From a virus: DNA of 35,710 nt. Position 1 is the first letter of the stretch; each line of letters begins with the position of its first letter. Made by a program: the position numbers and the translations under genes. Location: positions 1 through 35,710 of the IMG/VR virus record IMGVR_UViG_3300037340_000055. One strand, given 5' to 3'. The notes under the pieces were generated by a model. It had not been told where the DNA came from, ran no database searches, and saw only the letters and a program-made list of their open reading frames with translations. Shown one piece after another: positions 13,670 through 22,452 of the stretch.

Positions 13670-16110
13670 AACTCCTCCGAATTGGAAAGATTCTGAATCT
13701 GATCCTTGAAGTTCTCCAAAAACATGCTGTAGTGGTTCGAGTAACTGATGTGCAAGAACTTCGCGGCTCTCGTACATGCGACATAGAATATCCGGCGCTC
13801 TTCACCGGTCTCGCCTTCTTTATGGGGCATGCGGCCTTGCTCCGCGCCGATGACGAACACGTTATCCCACTCCCGGCCCTTGGCTTGATGCACTGTGCTG
13901 AGTGTCAGGCCCTTCGCGCCCTTGCGCCCGTGAGTCTTCTTGCGCAGGTAGTCCAAGAACTCCGCGATGGTGCCGCCCTTCAACCCCGCGGACTCGACGA
14001 CCTTGTTCAGGTTCTCAATTGGGTTGGAGTCCTTGGTCGCGCTGTGCTTGTAGACGTCCAGCATTCGGTGTTTCTCAATCAGACCGGCCAAGCACGCGGC
14101 TGCGGGTTTGTTGCCCGGCTCATCCTTGGCGTACGTCAGCAGCTTCTTGACTTCGTTCTGTTCCCAGTAATCTTTCTTGCCCAAAATCTTGTACTTGATG
14201 CTGCGCATCGTACAGATGCGATGATAGATGAAAAGTTGGCGATTGGTGCGCGCCAAAATCGCAGTGTTCTCGGGGTCGGTGATCTGCGCCAGAACCCAAT
14301 ATGCTTCCTCGTGATCGTCGGAATACTTCTTGAAGACGGGCCCGATGCCCTCTTCGTTGTCTGTCATCATTCGTGACGCGATGCCGTTGTCCACCGGCAG
14401 GATAGCCTTGAAGAATTCCACCAGTCTCTTCGTGCTATTGCCTACGCAAATACCGTTAGCAAAATAATTATGATCTATATCAACATCTAAAGAATACACA
14501 ATACCATTAAATTGCGTTCGCTTGATGAGAGATATTTTCTCTCCTGTCAACTTATCTCGGGTTGGCACCAACATTAAATCCGAAATTACATTGGCTGCCG
14601 CCGTTTTATTATAACCATTAACCAAATGGAAAGACAGTTTTCCTTCTTTTCGTTCAGGAGATATAAGAGGTTTTTCAAATAGAAGATTGAATTCTCTTAA
14701 TAGTAAAACGCCTCTATTTGTATTATCGTAGGAAAATACCTTCTTAATTTCGACTTCTGTCATCTTCCCATCTCTATCTAAGCCTTCTGGAACGAATGTT
14801 GTTTGGGCAACCCCGTATTTAAAAGAAAGAAATTGCTCTTCAATATACGCCTCTCTAGCGGTATTTACAACCTTTAAAATCCATGTTTTATCTGGCTTCT
14901 GAATATGAATACGATGCCAAAAACGAATTACCTTTCCTTTAGGACCCTGAACAACGAGTGCACTTTTTCCTATCCTAAAGCCAAATCCCTCCTTCCACAT
15001 AAGATACACAACATGTTTTCCTAATGCCGCCTCTTTATCAATGCGAACCAATAAATCATGATTAGGGGTCACGGAGACTGCTTTTCCTGTCTCCGTAATC
15101 ACTTCGAGCATCGGGCCTCGGTATTTATATGTTGTTTTTTCTGTTTTTCGCCCTTTAATATGCACATACCAATCTCTCTTGTCCCAAGATACTGCTCTAT
15201 TCTTTATATTAACGTTTTCAATCGGCACTTCATTGATTATCGCGGTTTGGCCCCTCGCTCGCCTATTTCCTACCCAACACTCAATATTCGTCCCCGCTGG
15301 GTGGCATCTATAATTTTTTCCGATGTAGAGCGTCTGGGCTCCCGGAAACTTCTGTGCGAAGTTTATAAGGTTGCCGCTCTGCGCCGACCGCCACTCATAA
15401 ATCAACTGGTTCTCGTCGCCCACGACAAAGATGTTACCGTTGAACAGGAGCTGAAGAATTCTGAACTGCACCACGTCTGTGTCTTGGCATTCGTCCACTG
15501 CGATGTAGGGTCGTTGCCAGCGCGCACGGACTTCGGCGTTCGTCTCCAACAGGGTTTTCGTCTCCTGCATCACGCTGTCGAAGTCCAGCCATCCCTGCTG
15601 ACGGCATTCTTGCTCATAGTCGGAATAAGCCAAGGCGTAAAAGTATTCGATGCCGTTGTTGCGGGATCTACCCATGGCCTCGTCGGGGTCGATGTTCTGG
15701 CGCTTCCAGTCCGACAAATATTCCTTCAGCGCGTTGAAGTTTCGAATCGCGGGATAACGCTTCACAAGATCGAACAGCAGCTTGTAATCCTCCATGCCCA
15801 CCGGAATCACTGTATCGCATAGAGGAAAAGACAAATTGCTTCGCTCCTGCCGTAGCAGTTCCATGCAGAAACTGTGGAAAGTGCGGAACACCTTGTCGGC
15901 GTCCAGCAGGCCAACCTTCTTCACCATAGCCTCAGCAGCGGCGCTAGTGAACGAAAGGTTCAGGATATCTCGGGACGGTATACCGCGCATCAGCATAGAC
16001 AGATGGCGTTGAGCAAGAGTTGTGGTCTTGCCCGTGCCCGGCCCGGAGATGGCTACGTGGACGCCATCGACGGCATCCACGCAGGCCTGCTGTTCTGGGT
16101 TGAGAATCAT
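13666..16110 (-). CDS. UvrD/Rep-like superfamily 1 helicase interrupted by an intein (814 aa precursor)
   Basis: SF1A 3'-5' helicase. Motif I GPGTGKTT (23-30), Ia-like LSFTSAAA, motif II VDECQD (205-210), motif III GDENQLIYEWR (231-241), motif IV split by the intein between NYR (266-268) and STKR (559-562), motif V STVHQAKGREWDNV, motif VI VACTRA. Without the 290-residue intein the mature protein would be 524 aa, a normal size for compact phage UvrD-like helicases. ATG shares a base with the upstream stop (TAATG). Likely works with polymerase and PD-(D/E)XK nuclease in replication or recombination. Confidence 0.93.
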   Translation of the reverse strand: MILNPEQQACVDAVDGVHVAISGPGTGKTTTLAQRHLSMLMRGIPSRDILNLSFTSAAAEAMVKKVGLLDADKVFRTFHSFCMELLRQERSNLSFPLCDTVIPVGMEDYKLLFDLVKRYPAIRNFNALKEYLSDWKRQNIDPDEAMGRSRNNGIEYFYALAYSDYEQECRQQGWLDFDSVMQETKTLLETNAEVRARWQRPYIAVDECQDTDVVQFRILQLLFNGNIFVVGDENQLIYEWRSAQSGNLINFAQKFPGAQTLYIGKNYRCHPAGTNIECWVGNRRARGQTAIINEVPIENVNIKNRAVSWDKRDWYVHIKGRKTEKTTYKYRGPMLEVITETGKAVSVTPNHDLLVRIDKEAALGKHVVYLMWKEGFGFRIGKSALVVQGPKGKVIRFWHRIHIQKPDKTWILKVVNTAREAYIEEQFLSFKYGVAQTTFVPEGLDRDGKMTEVEIKKVFSYDNTNRGVLLLREFNLLFEKPLISPERKEGKLSFHLVNGYNKTAAANVISDLMLVPTRDKLTGEKISLIKRTQFNGIVYSLDVDIDHNYFANGICVGNSTKRLVEFFKAILPVDNGIASRMMTDNEEGIGPVFKKYSDDHEEAYWVLAQITDPENTAILARTNRQLFIYHRICTMRSIKYKILGKKDYWEQNEVKKLLTYAKDEPGNKPAAACLAGLIEKHRMLDVYKHSATKDSNPIENLNKVVESAGLKGGTIAEFLDYLRKKTHGRKGAKGLTLSTVHQAKGREWDNVFVIGAEQGRMPHKEGETGEERRIFYVACTRAAKFLHISYSNHYSMFLENFKDQIQNLSNSEEL
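14437..15306 (-). other. intein coding segment (290 aa) within the helicase gene
   Basis: Residues 269-558 of the precursor. Starts with Cys269 (CHPAGTNIECW, block A), has block B TPNHDLL (348-354 region) with the conserved T-x2-H, block F DIDHNYFANGICVGN, and ends in Asn558 followed by Ser559 as +1 nucleophile, directly inside helicase motif IV. The penultimate residue is Gly instead of the usual His. No LAGLIDADG motif is visible; the central region contains an AYIEEQFLSFKYGV segment of unknown role. The DNA is clearly AT-richer than the flanking exteins. Confidence 0.9.
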
Positions 16111-17387
16111 TATTCCTTGGCCCCGATCTTCTGGTTGATCATCGTCACGAGCCCTTCGGCGCCAATCTCCGCATACTTCTCGTCAAGGAATCCCAAGAAA
16201 GATTCCCACTGGTTGACAGTTAGGTGTTTCGTTTCCGCTGTGGCGAACATGGCCTTCACGAAGAAAGACATCTTCTGCGCGATGCCCCCGATGCCTTCGC
16301 ACGGGATCATTTTGCCCTGCTTCAGAATAGTGTTCGTGTAATTGAACAGACGATCCTTGAAAACCTTGATCTGTTCCGCATTGGGCTGGTCCTTCAGCTC
16401 GACGCGCGGCGGCAGCGGGGCCTCCGGCACAACAGCTGCGGCTTCAGTCAACTTGGTTGCGTTCACGCCTGCCATGGCGGCTGCCGCAGCCTGTTGCGCA
16501 GGCGTGGGTGCCGCATTGAGGCAAACGTGCGGTGTATCGTCCGCATTCACGTAGATTCCATCCTTATCATGAACTTCCACGCGGCACGCCAAGCATTGCT
16601 TCACAAGCACTGGCGTGGGTTGATCCGGGGATTCCAAAACGACTTCGCTCTTCTTCCGGCGACGACGTTTCTTGGGCTCTTCTGCGATTGCGGCGGCAAT
16701 AGTCGCGTTGGTGGCTTCGATAATATTTTTCACTAGACTGTCGCCCGCAGCAATGATTTTCGGATCGATGGAGGACGTTCCGGCTTCGACAACCGGCAAG
16801 ACTTGCCCGTTTGGCGTCTGCACCGTGTCTCCAACTTTCATAGGAGTCACATCGCGACCCGCCGAAGGATTGGGTGAGAGCGATGGGGGTGCCGCGATTT
16901 CAGCCAAGGGCTGAGTTGCGCGGGAGATGTCCGTGGTCGTGTTCTGAACTTCTGACTCGTCGAGCAGGCCCCCGCCTACGAATTGAAGCGTGAGGCGGCG
17001 GGTAGCGCGCGTTTGCGCTGTCATGATTGCGTCCGACAGATACTTGCCACTGCGGCCCCGGGTGTCTGCGGCACCTACGGCCACGTCTGTGCGGCCTGTT
17101 TTGTCGTGGCCCTTGGCGATGAACATGATGGAGCCGTCGCCCACCACTTCCCGGATTTCGTCAACAGAGATTCCGCGGTTTCCACGCATGATATCCGTAG
17201 CGCCCTTCTTGGCGTAGAGCACGAGGTGGCGACCGGCGTCACCTGAGTCCAGCCACATGAATTCTAGCAGGCTCAGCTCGGGCGGAATCTCGAAATACTC
17301 GCACGCGTTAACCTTGTACTCAGTCTTCTGTACGTCGCTCAGGTTATCCAGACTTGTGAGCGGGATGAATTTTTTCTTGTTTGCCAT
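16110..17387 (-). CDS. recombination/replication-associated protein with zinc motif (425 aa)
   Basis: Residues 1-150 form a conserved block: VLYAKKGATDIMRG, a GISVDEI segment, and LSDAIMTAQTRATRRLTL ending in GGGLLDESEV. I recognise this pattern from uncharacterised phage and bacterial proteins in recombination regions, but cannot name the family firmly. A disordered Pro/Ala-rich linker follows, with a KKRRRRKK stretch (about 240-247), a zinc motif C-x2-C ... H-x-C (around 264-288), and a C-terminal helical domain. Between polymerase and UvrD genes, overlapping the latter. ATG behind AAGGAGAC. Annealing or mediator activity is a guess. Confidence 0.6.
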   Translation of the reverse strand: MANKKKFIPLTSLDNLSDVQKTEYKVNACEYFEIPPELSLLEFMWLDSGDAGRHLVLYAKKGATDIMRGNRGISVDEIREVVGDGSIMFIAKGHDKTGRTDVAVGAADTRGRSGKYLSDAIMTAQTRATRRLTLQFVGGGLLDESEVQNTTTDISRATQPLAEIAAPPSLSPNPSAGRDVTPMKVGDTVQTPNGQVLPVVEAGTSSIDPKIIAAGDSLVKNIIEATNATIAAAIAEEPKKRRRRKKSEVVLESPDQPTPVLVKQCLACRVEVHDKDGIYVNADDTPHVCLNAAPTPAQQAAAAAMAGVNATKLTEAAAVVPEAPLPPRVELKDQPNAEQIKVFKDRLFNYTNTILKQGKMIPCEGIGGIAQKMSFFVKAMFATAETKHLTVNQWESFLGFLDEKYAEIGAEGLVTMINQKIGAKE

Positions 17388-17396
17388 TTTGTCTCC

Positions 17397-19553
17397 TTAT
17401 TTGTGATAATACGTGCTTTCAAAACCGTCGCCCTTCAGAGGGAGGCCGGGAGCCCAGTAAATCGGCTGGGACATCTCCCACTCCATCTCCCTCACGCCGG
17501 GCGCAAAAGGATCTTTGCTTTTCTCCGTCAGACCTTCGTCATGCACATGCCCGCAAATCGGCAGCCCTCGTTCGTTCTCGAACTTCAGGAGCACATGCGC
17601 CAACACGTCGCGCGCGATGCCCTGCACGATATTTTCGAAAATCTTGCCGCCGTGCGACGTGACCACCCCCCAGCCATGAGTCTTCTGGTCCTGACTCGCA
17701 TAAACTAACGTGGGTTTATACACATCCTTCATGATGGGCTTGCCGTCTTTATCTACCTCGCCCGTCTTTTGTTGCCACGGCATCTTGGTGCTCTCGATGC
17801 GCGCGTCCATGTAGTGCAAATAGCGACCGCTGGGCAACTGGATTCTGAGAATAGGGTGCCGTCCCCGAATCGGAGTCTTATCGATCTTGATGCAGTTGTT
17901 GGGTCCGACGAAGCGCACGGTGTTCGCGCCCTTGAGCACGTCCGATACAGCTTCTTCCAGAATGTACCACATCTGGACGATTTCCTTGTAGGATTCCCGG
18001 AACACGTCCACAATAGCCTGAGCCTCTTCCAGCGTCAGGACAACGCCGTAGCCTTCGGCGTATTCCTTGAGAGTCGCGGCCCCCATCCTGTAGATGCAGC
18101 CCAGCATGCCCGGCTTTGCGTTCTGCCTGTGCTTTTTGGCGATTGCCTGTTTCAGTTTATCTAACTTGTTGTGGAGATCGAAATCTAAAGTCTCGTAGGG
18201 AATCTGGGTCGTCTTCATCGCGAAATCAAGATAGGGGTCTCGGCCCTTGAGGAAAACGTCTATCAGGGCTTGGCAACCCGACACCCACGCACCCACGCGT
18301 GTTTCAATTGCGTTCTCATCTGCCACCGCGAACTCATTGCCTTCTTGGGCTTCGAACGCCGTCCGCAAGAGAGATTTGATTACCAATAGCACTGCGCCGG
18401 GATCGCCCCTCTCAGGAGTTGGTTTCCCAAACGTCTTCTCGATGGCTTCGTAATCCTCGGCCATCACCATGGCGCGCGCCTTATTGACGTTGTCCTCGTC
18501 CTCGAAACGCACATCGGGTCGAGCCATGTTATGAAATTGGAGAGCGTTGCTCGACCATCGTCCGCAGCGCGCACTACCCATGTACACGAAGAGGTTTCGC
18601 AGTCTCTTATCGGGAGACAGTTGCCGAAGGATCGTCGCGAACTTCGTATAGGACGTACTGGACGCTGCCTTCTTGTTGAGCAGAACTTCGCGACAGAGGG
18701 GCGTAAGATTGGGGTTGTTCTTGAGCTGGGACTCGACACACTCGACTTCGAGGGATTCTTCCCTATAGCCTCGCGCCGTTACCCACGGCAACAGTTGGTC
18801 GCCGGAGTTTGCGTTCGCCAATCCTGTCAATCTATTCTGTTCCGCAATGGCTGCTTTCTTGGCACGCTCGGCGATCTTGAGCGCCTTAGTCACAAACTCT
18901 TCGTTTACAGGCATGCCGCGTTCGTTGACCGTCTGATCGAATACCCAGATGGCGCGCTCGTTTGGCGGTAGGGGCATGGTGCCTAGAAGAGTCAGGCGAC
19001 GCATGACTTCGCGCTCAGCCACCACATCCTGACGGCAGTACTCGACAAACTTAACCCACTCCTCGGTATCAGTCATGGCGTCACGGAAGTAGTACTCGAC
19101 GGGCTCACCCCTTTTCTTCTTGCGCTTCGAGGGCTTGCAGAAAATATTAATGAGGCGTTTGCCGTCCGCTTCTTTGGCGTAATCGCGCGGCAGCCCCAGA
19201 ATGATGGAGACTTCTTCCAACGCTGCGGGCAGGGACAGATAACGCCCCGAGGCTTGGGGGTCTTGGAAGCGAGAGATGGGAAGGCCGATGCCAAGCACGT
19301 GGCGGAAGATGTAACGCTCGAACGCACTATTGAACGCCACGATGTCTACACTGGAGTCGTCCAGAGCCCGGCGCAGTTCGTCGGGCATGGGCTCGTCGCA
19401 GAACCAGATCTGAACCTCGCCCTCATCGATGGCCCAACCCAGCATCAGGGCTTCCGTTGTCGGGTGGGTGGCGTAGTTCCGCAAGCCGATGGACTTCTGT
19501 CCCCTCAGCTCCCCGTATGAACGAGTCTCAAAGTCGATGTAAAGGATTTTCAC
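17397..19553 (-). CDS. family A DNA polymerase with 3'-5' exonuclease (718 aa)
   Basis: Replicative polymerase. N-terminal DEDD exonuclease: YIDFETRS (D7, E9) and YCRQDV (Asp176). Polymerase domain: motif A VADENAIETRV (410-420), motif B R476...K480...Y488-x2-G491, motif C HDE (671-673). SARCGRWSS (327-335) matches the thumb/palm 'G-R-x-S' element. Motif A has Glu-Asn where many relatives have Tyr/Ser, but the metal Asp and the I-E pair remain. No 5'-3' exonuclease domain, as usual in phages. GTG start after AAAGGGGCAG. No interruption seen. Confidence 0.95.
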   Translation of the reverse strand: MKILYIDFETRSYGELRGQKSIGLRNYATHPTTEALMLGWAIDEGEVQIWFCDEPMPDELRRALDDSSVDIVAFNSAFERYIFRHVLGIGLPISRFQDPQASGRYLSLPAALEEVSIILGLPRDYAKEADGKRLINIFCKPSKRKKKRGEPVEYYFRDAMTDTEEWVKFVEYCRQDVVAEREVMRRLTLLGTMPLPPNERAIWVFDQTVNERGMPVNEEFVTKALKIAERAKKAAIAEQNRLTGLANANSGDQLLPWVTARGYREESLEVECVESQLKNNPNLTPLCREVLLNKKAASSTSYTKFATILRQLSPDKRLRNLFVYMGSARCGRWSSNALQFHNMARPDVRFEDEDNVNKARAMVMAEDYEAIEKTFGKPTPERGDPGAVLLVIKSLLRTAFEAQEGNEFAVADENAIETRVGAWVSGCQALIDVFLKGRDPYLDFAMKTTQIPYETLDFDLHNKLDKLKQAIAKKHRQNAKPGMLGCIYRMGAATLKEYAEGYGVVLTLEEAQAIVDVFRESYKEIVQMWYILEEAVSDVLKGANTVRFVGPNNCIKIDKTPIRGRHPILRIQLPSGRYLHYMDARIESTKMPWQQKTGEVDKDGKPIMKDVYKPTLVYASQDQKTHGWGVVTSHGGKIFENIVQGIARDVLAHVLLKFENERGLPICGHVHDEGLTEKSKDPFAPGVREMEWEMSQPIYWAPGLPLKGDGFESTYYHK

Positions 19554-19563
19554 TACTGCCCCT

Positions 19564-19968
19564 TTAAGAAGGCTTAAAATTACTTAGACGTTGGGGTGGG
19601 TGCTCTTGTTTATCTGCCCAATCTGCCCATTCTTTCATCCAACGATGAAGGACACCCCAAAGATTGTCTTCCTCCACAAGTTTAAAATTCGGAAAATGCT
19701 CTAAACGAGATATGGTTCCTTCATCAGGATCTCCCCAAACTATAAACACTGTACGGTTATCCAATACTCTAGCGATACTCGTCCTTTTCTGCCCCACTGT
19801 TAAAGTTTCGCCCGTACGCTTTCCTTCCATACCTAAAAAGTGCCCGTTAATTTCTGTCTCTTGATCCTGATCGGCGCAAGAAATCCCTCTCGGCGCCCAC
19901 GGGCCATAGGGTTCCAAGAATTTATCCCAATCCCAGCGAGTAGCGATTGGGTTTCTCAATTTTGCCAC
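19564..19968 (-). CDS. hypothetical protein of the ABC-GNAT cassette (134 aa)
   Basis: GTG start (19966-19968) behind GGAGACAC, overlapping the preceding gene by 13 bases. Compact alpha/beta-like protein: LEPYGPWAPRGISC, a beta stretch RTVFIVWGDPDEGT, and a Trp-rich helix WGVLHRWMKEWADWADK. No motif recognised. Last gene of the cassette before the polymerase. Confidence 0.6.
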   Translation of the reverse strand: MAKLRNPIATRWDWDKFLEPYGPWAPRGISCADQDQETEINGHFLGMEGKRTGETLTVGQKRTSIARVLDNRTVFIVWGDPDEGTISRLEHFPNFKLVEEDNLWGVLHRWMKEWADWADKQEHPPQRLSNFKPS

Positions 19969-20471
19969 GTCAGTGTCTCCAGTTGTTTTTTAGATAAAAA
20001 CAGCGTAACACGATACCTGTCCTCGACGGGCTTATATTCCTTCTTGATGTCCGAATCATAGACGGGACGCCACGGGGCCCACCCTCCCCAAATATAAGAG
20101 ACGCCGCCCGCTATTCGCGCTAAGGTTTTCAACAAACCTTCTGCTATTTTCGCCTGCCGATCTTTGCAGTCAGCGCCGAAACAACTACAATGCCAGTCTT
20201 TTGCATGCGAATGATTTTGCAGTTTCACGTTCGGAGTTAGTTGACGAACGCGTTGGTGACTAAAACGAAGTTTCTCATTGCATAGCTTATTAAAGCTGGT
20301 ATACCCCATGAAAGATTGTTTGTTTTGACGCGCTTGAGAAAATCTCACTTTAATTTCGTGCAACAAAACCACTACGCTCTCCTCTGAATTTTGAAAAATA
20401 GGGGAATACCTAACACACTCTGCAATGAGTTCTGCATCACTGGCTAAGGCGACGTTAAATGGTTTTTTCAT
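19956..20471 (-). CDS. hypothetical protein with HTH-like segment (171 aa)
   Basis: ATG start overlapping the ABC-GNAT stop by 17 bases. Residues about 53-80 (GYTSFNKLCNEKLRFSHQRVRQL) resemble the 'w.sFe.yc.erl.fs...a..l' HTH-like helix pair of phage and plasmid DNA-binding proteins. A CSCFGADC cluster with nearby His (HSHAKDWHC) could bind zinc. The end (YRVTLFLSKKQLETL) resembles an arm of a DNA-binding protein. Function not known. Confidence 0.6.
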   Translation of the reverse strand: MKKPFNVALASDAELIAECVRYSPIFQNSEESVVVLLHEIKVRFSQARQNKQSFMGYTSFNKLCNEKLRFSHQRVRQLTPNVKLQNHSHAKDWHCSCFGADCKDRQAKIAEGLLKTLARIAGGVSYIWGGWAPWRPVYDSDIKKEYKPVEDRYRVTLFLSKKQLETLTWQN

Positions 20472-21840
20472 CCTTCTCCTTTTGGAAAAGTTTGTGTGCT
20501 GGGCCTACGTATTTTGCCATCTTGCGCGGGCGAATGCGCCAAAGAGCCTGCGCTGCTAGCACGTCGTTCTTTCGAAAACAGTCTTCGAGAGACTTATACG
20601 GCGAACCCTCGGTACCGGGATACACTCCCCCGGGATGGGTATCTCGGCCTAACTTTGCCGCGTTCGCCACAACGAGAGCCCGATACTTTGGATTTCGGAC
20701 TATCAAATTTTGACACTCTTTTTTACTTGCCCATTGGCCTACAGTCAAGGGAATAGTTCGAAGATAATCGGGCGCAGCTATGTCTACATCAGCCACACGG
20801 CGCATTCCCGCTCGCTCAAAAACTGGATTAAAACGAGCCATAGCTGCTACAGTATCCGCGTCCGGGTGCATCCCCAAATAGTAGCGGATCAGTTGCTGTC
20901 CGACTCCGCAGCCTCGATATGTGGGGTGAACTACTACACGAGCAATTCTATACCCCCCGGTACGAAGTTGAGTGCCGACAACCCAACCGATGATTTCACC
21001 ATTCAATCGTGCCGAAATGTACTCTTGCGGCCCCCCGACATATTTCCCCTTATAGTGTATCTCGCCCAGCCGATTTGCTCTATATTCATCTTTGCCCGCT
21101 GAAACCGCTTTATCCGGATGGGCGCAGGAGCAGCCTACTCCTTTCTTGCAGTTGCGACAAGTCCCGCCGATAGTAGTTTTTGCGCTGGGCGTCAACTCCT
21201 GTGTCACGGCAATCTGTGAGGCAAAAGGGTTAAAGACTTTCGGCGCAGGGAAATGAGTTGTCCAATCTGAAGGAAACGCCTTTCCTCTAACGATCAAATC
21301 AGGCTGTAAATACAAATCCAAATCATCGTGCGCTGTGGCCGCAATAAGACTAATTTGCTCTCTGCGAAGCATACGTTGAAAACTATAGGCTAACGCCTTG
21401 GCTGTTTTCCTGTCTAGGGTTGAAAGGAACTCATCAACAACCAAAGTTTTCTTGCCACGGCATAACCAAAAATACATCCGGGCCCTCGCTTGTTGGCTGT
21501 CAGATAGCTGACGATAGTACAAAACGAACAACGAAGCATCATTCAACCCCACCGAGTTAAGAAGACGAAGCGCGCCCTCATCTGAATCGGCCCACTTGTG
21601 CAGAGGCTTATTAGGGTCAGTGAACGGTGTCAACTTTCCTAACATTTTCAAAAGCGTAGATTTCCCGCAGCCCGACTCTCCCGTAATCAATGTGATTTTG
21701 GGGAGGGGATCGGGAAGAACAACGTCCACAATTCGATTCACCCATCCGGGCCCTATACCGAAGGCCTCTGCAACCAAGAGAGATGTATTCTCTGGTTGAA
21801 CCTCGAACGACTTTTCATGGTGTTTGTTTTGTGTAAACAT
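20455..21840 (-). CDS. ABC-type ATPase fused to GNAT acetyltransferase, COG2401-like (461 aa)
   Basis: N-terminal ABC ATPase: Walker A GESGCGKS (54-61), unusual signature LSDSQ (112-116) in place of LSGGQ, Walker B LVVDE (133-137), STLDR D-loop and ATAHDDL H-loop (His171). Then a Cys/His cluster CRNC-x5-C-x-C-x-H (228-241), and a GNAT domain with acetyl-CoA loop YRGCGVG (308-314) and the ARFNPVFERAGM segment. The order matches COG2401 ('ABC-type ATPase fused to a predicted acetyltransferase'). No membrane segments, so not a transporter. ATG at 21838-21840 chosen; the frame stays open to a GTG at 21927 overlapping the upstream gene. Substrate unknown. Confidence 0.85.
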   Translation of the reverse strand: MFTQNKHHEKSFEVQPENTSLLVAEAFGIGPGWVNRIVDVVLPDPLPKITLITGESGCGKSTLLKMLGKLTPFTDPNKPLHKWADSDEGALRLLNSVGLNDASLFVLYYRQLSDSQQARARMYFWLCRGKKTLVVDEFLSTLDRKTAKALAYSFQRMLRREQISLIAATAHDDLDLYLQPDLIVRGKAFPSDWTTHFPAPKVFNPFASQIAVTQELTPSAKTTIGGTCRNCKKGVGCSCAHPDKAVSAGKDEYRANRLGEIHYKGKYVGGPQEYISARLNGEIIGWVVGTQLRTGGYRIARVVVHPTYRGCGVGQQLIRYYLGMHPDADTVAAMARFNPVFERAGMRRVADVDIAAPDYLRTIPLTVGQWASKKECQNLIVRNPKYRALVVANAAKLGRDTHPGGVYPGTEGSPYKSLEDCFRKNDVLAAQALWRIRPRKMAKYVGPAHKLFQKEKDEKTI

Positions 21841-22396
21841 TGACTGGGAAACCTGCTTTCCGAAGCCCCGTTGAAAAAGTAACTCGGGAGATTTCAATTC
21901 TTTTTCCGTTCTCTGATAAACGCGCACCTTCGGGAATCGATGTAGAATCTTGTGGTGCGGGATAGCTCAACTCCGTGCTTAATCCGTACATCGGCTCACC
22001 ACCAAATTTACCGCTGTCCATCGGGCGCACGTCCGCGGGCATTGGGATCATCAGCTCTTTGAACCTCTCGATAACCGCATCGTGCACCTCGGCAGGCCAT
22101 GAAAACCGCAATTTAACATCTTCTCGAACGGACTCCAAATACACTAACAGCACATCATCGATGGTTTCCGGTTGAAGTTTCGAAATCTTATTCTTGCCGT
22201 TTTCGATTCGTTGCTGTCTTCGCTCTTCATCTATTTTCGAGACTACTATCTCTCGAATCCCTAAAATCTCAGCATCCGGGACTGCCGGTTTTATCGCTTT
22301 GAAACCCTCTCTGGCCTTCTCTGCGTTGTCCGCCGTCACCGTGACTATTGGACGTTCTTTCTTAAAGTACGTGTAGGTAATTTCGAAAACTGACAT
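21815..22396 (-). CDS. hypothetical protein, first gene of the ABC-GNAT cassette (193 aa)
   Basis: ATG behind a perfect AAGGAGGTG, 26 bases after the -10 of a consensus promoter. The opening FEITYTYFKKERPIVTVTADNAEKAREGFKAI looks like a small ferredoxin-like alpha/beta domain; the middle is charged and helical; the end is polar and basic. It overlaps the ABC-GNAT gene by 26 bases or more. No family name recognised. Confidence 0.65.
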   Translation of the reverse strand: MSVFEITYTYFKKERPIVTVTADNAEKAREGFKAIKPAVPDAEILGIREIVVSKIDEERRQQRIENGKNKISKLQPETIDDVLLVYLESVREDVKLRFSWPAEVHDAVIERFKELMIPMPADVRPMDSGKFGGEPMYGLSTELSYPAPQDSTSIPEGARLSENGKRIEISRVTFSTGLRKAGFPVNVYTKQTP

Positions 22397-22421
22397 TTGG
22401 CACCTCCTTGATTACAGGACA

Positions 22422-22450
22422 AGTATAGAGTAAATGGGTGCGCTTGTCAA
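22422..22450 (-). promoter_or_regulatory. consensus sigma70 promoter of the ABC-GNAT cassette
   Basis: Minus-strand TTGACA (22445-22450), exactly 17 bp, TATACT (22422-22427), in the 56-base gap after the primase-polymerase gene. The -35 box lies right behind the primase stop codon. Predicted transcript begins just before the 193-aa gene's ribosome site. Confidence 0.85.
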
Positions 22451-22452
22451 GC

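Noticed and set aside
15058-15822. Plus-strand frame of 254 codons
   Set aside because: Antisense to UvrD helicase and intein, no SD and no domain.
21841-21927. Upstream GTG start for the ABC-GNAT protein
   Set aside because: It would overlap the previous gene by 113 bases, has no ribosome site, and adds residues outside the ABC fold. Not fully excluded.
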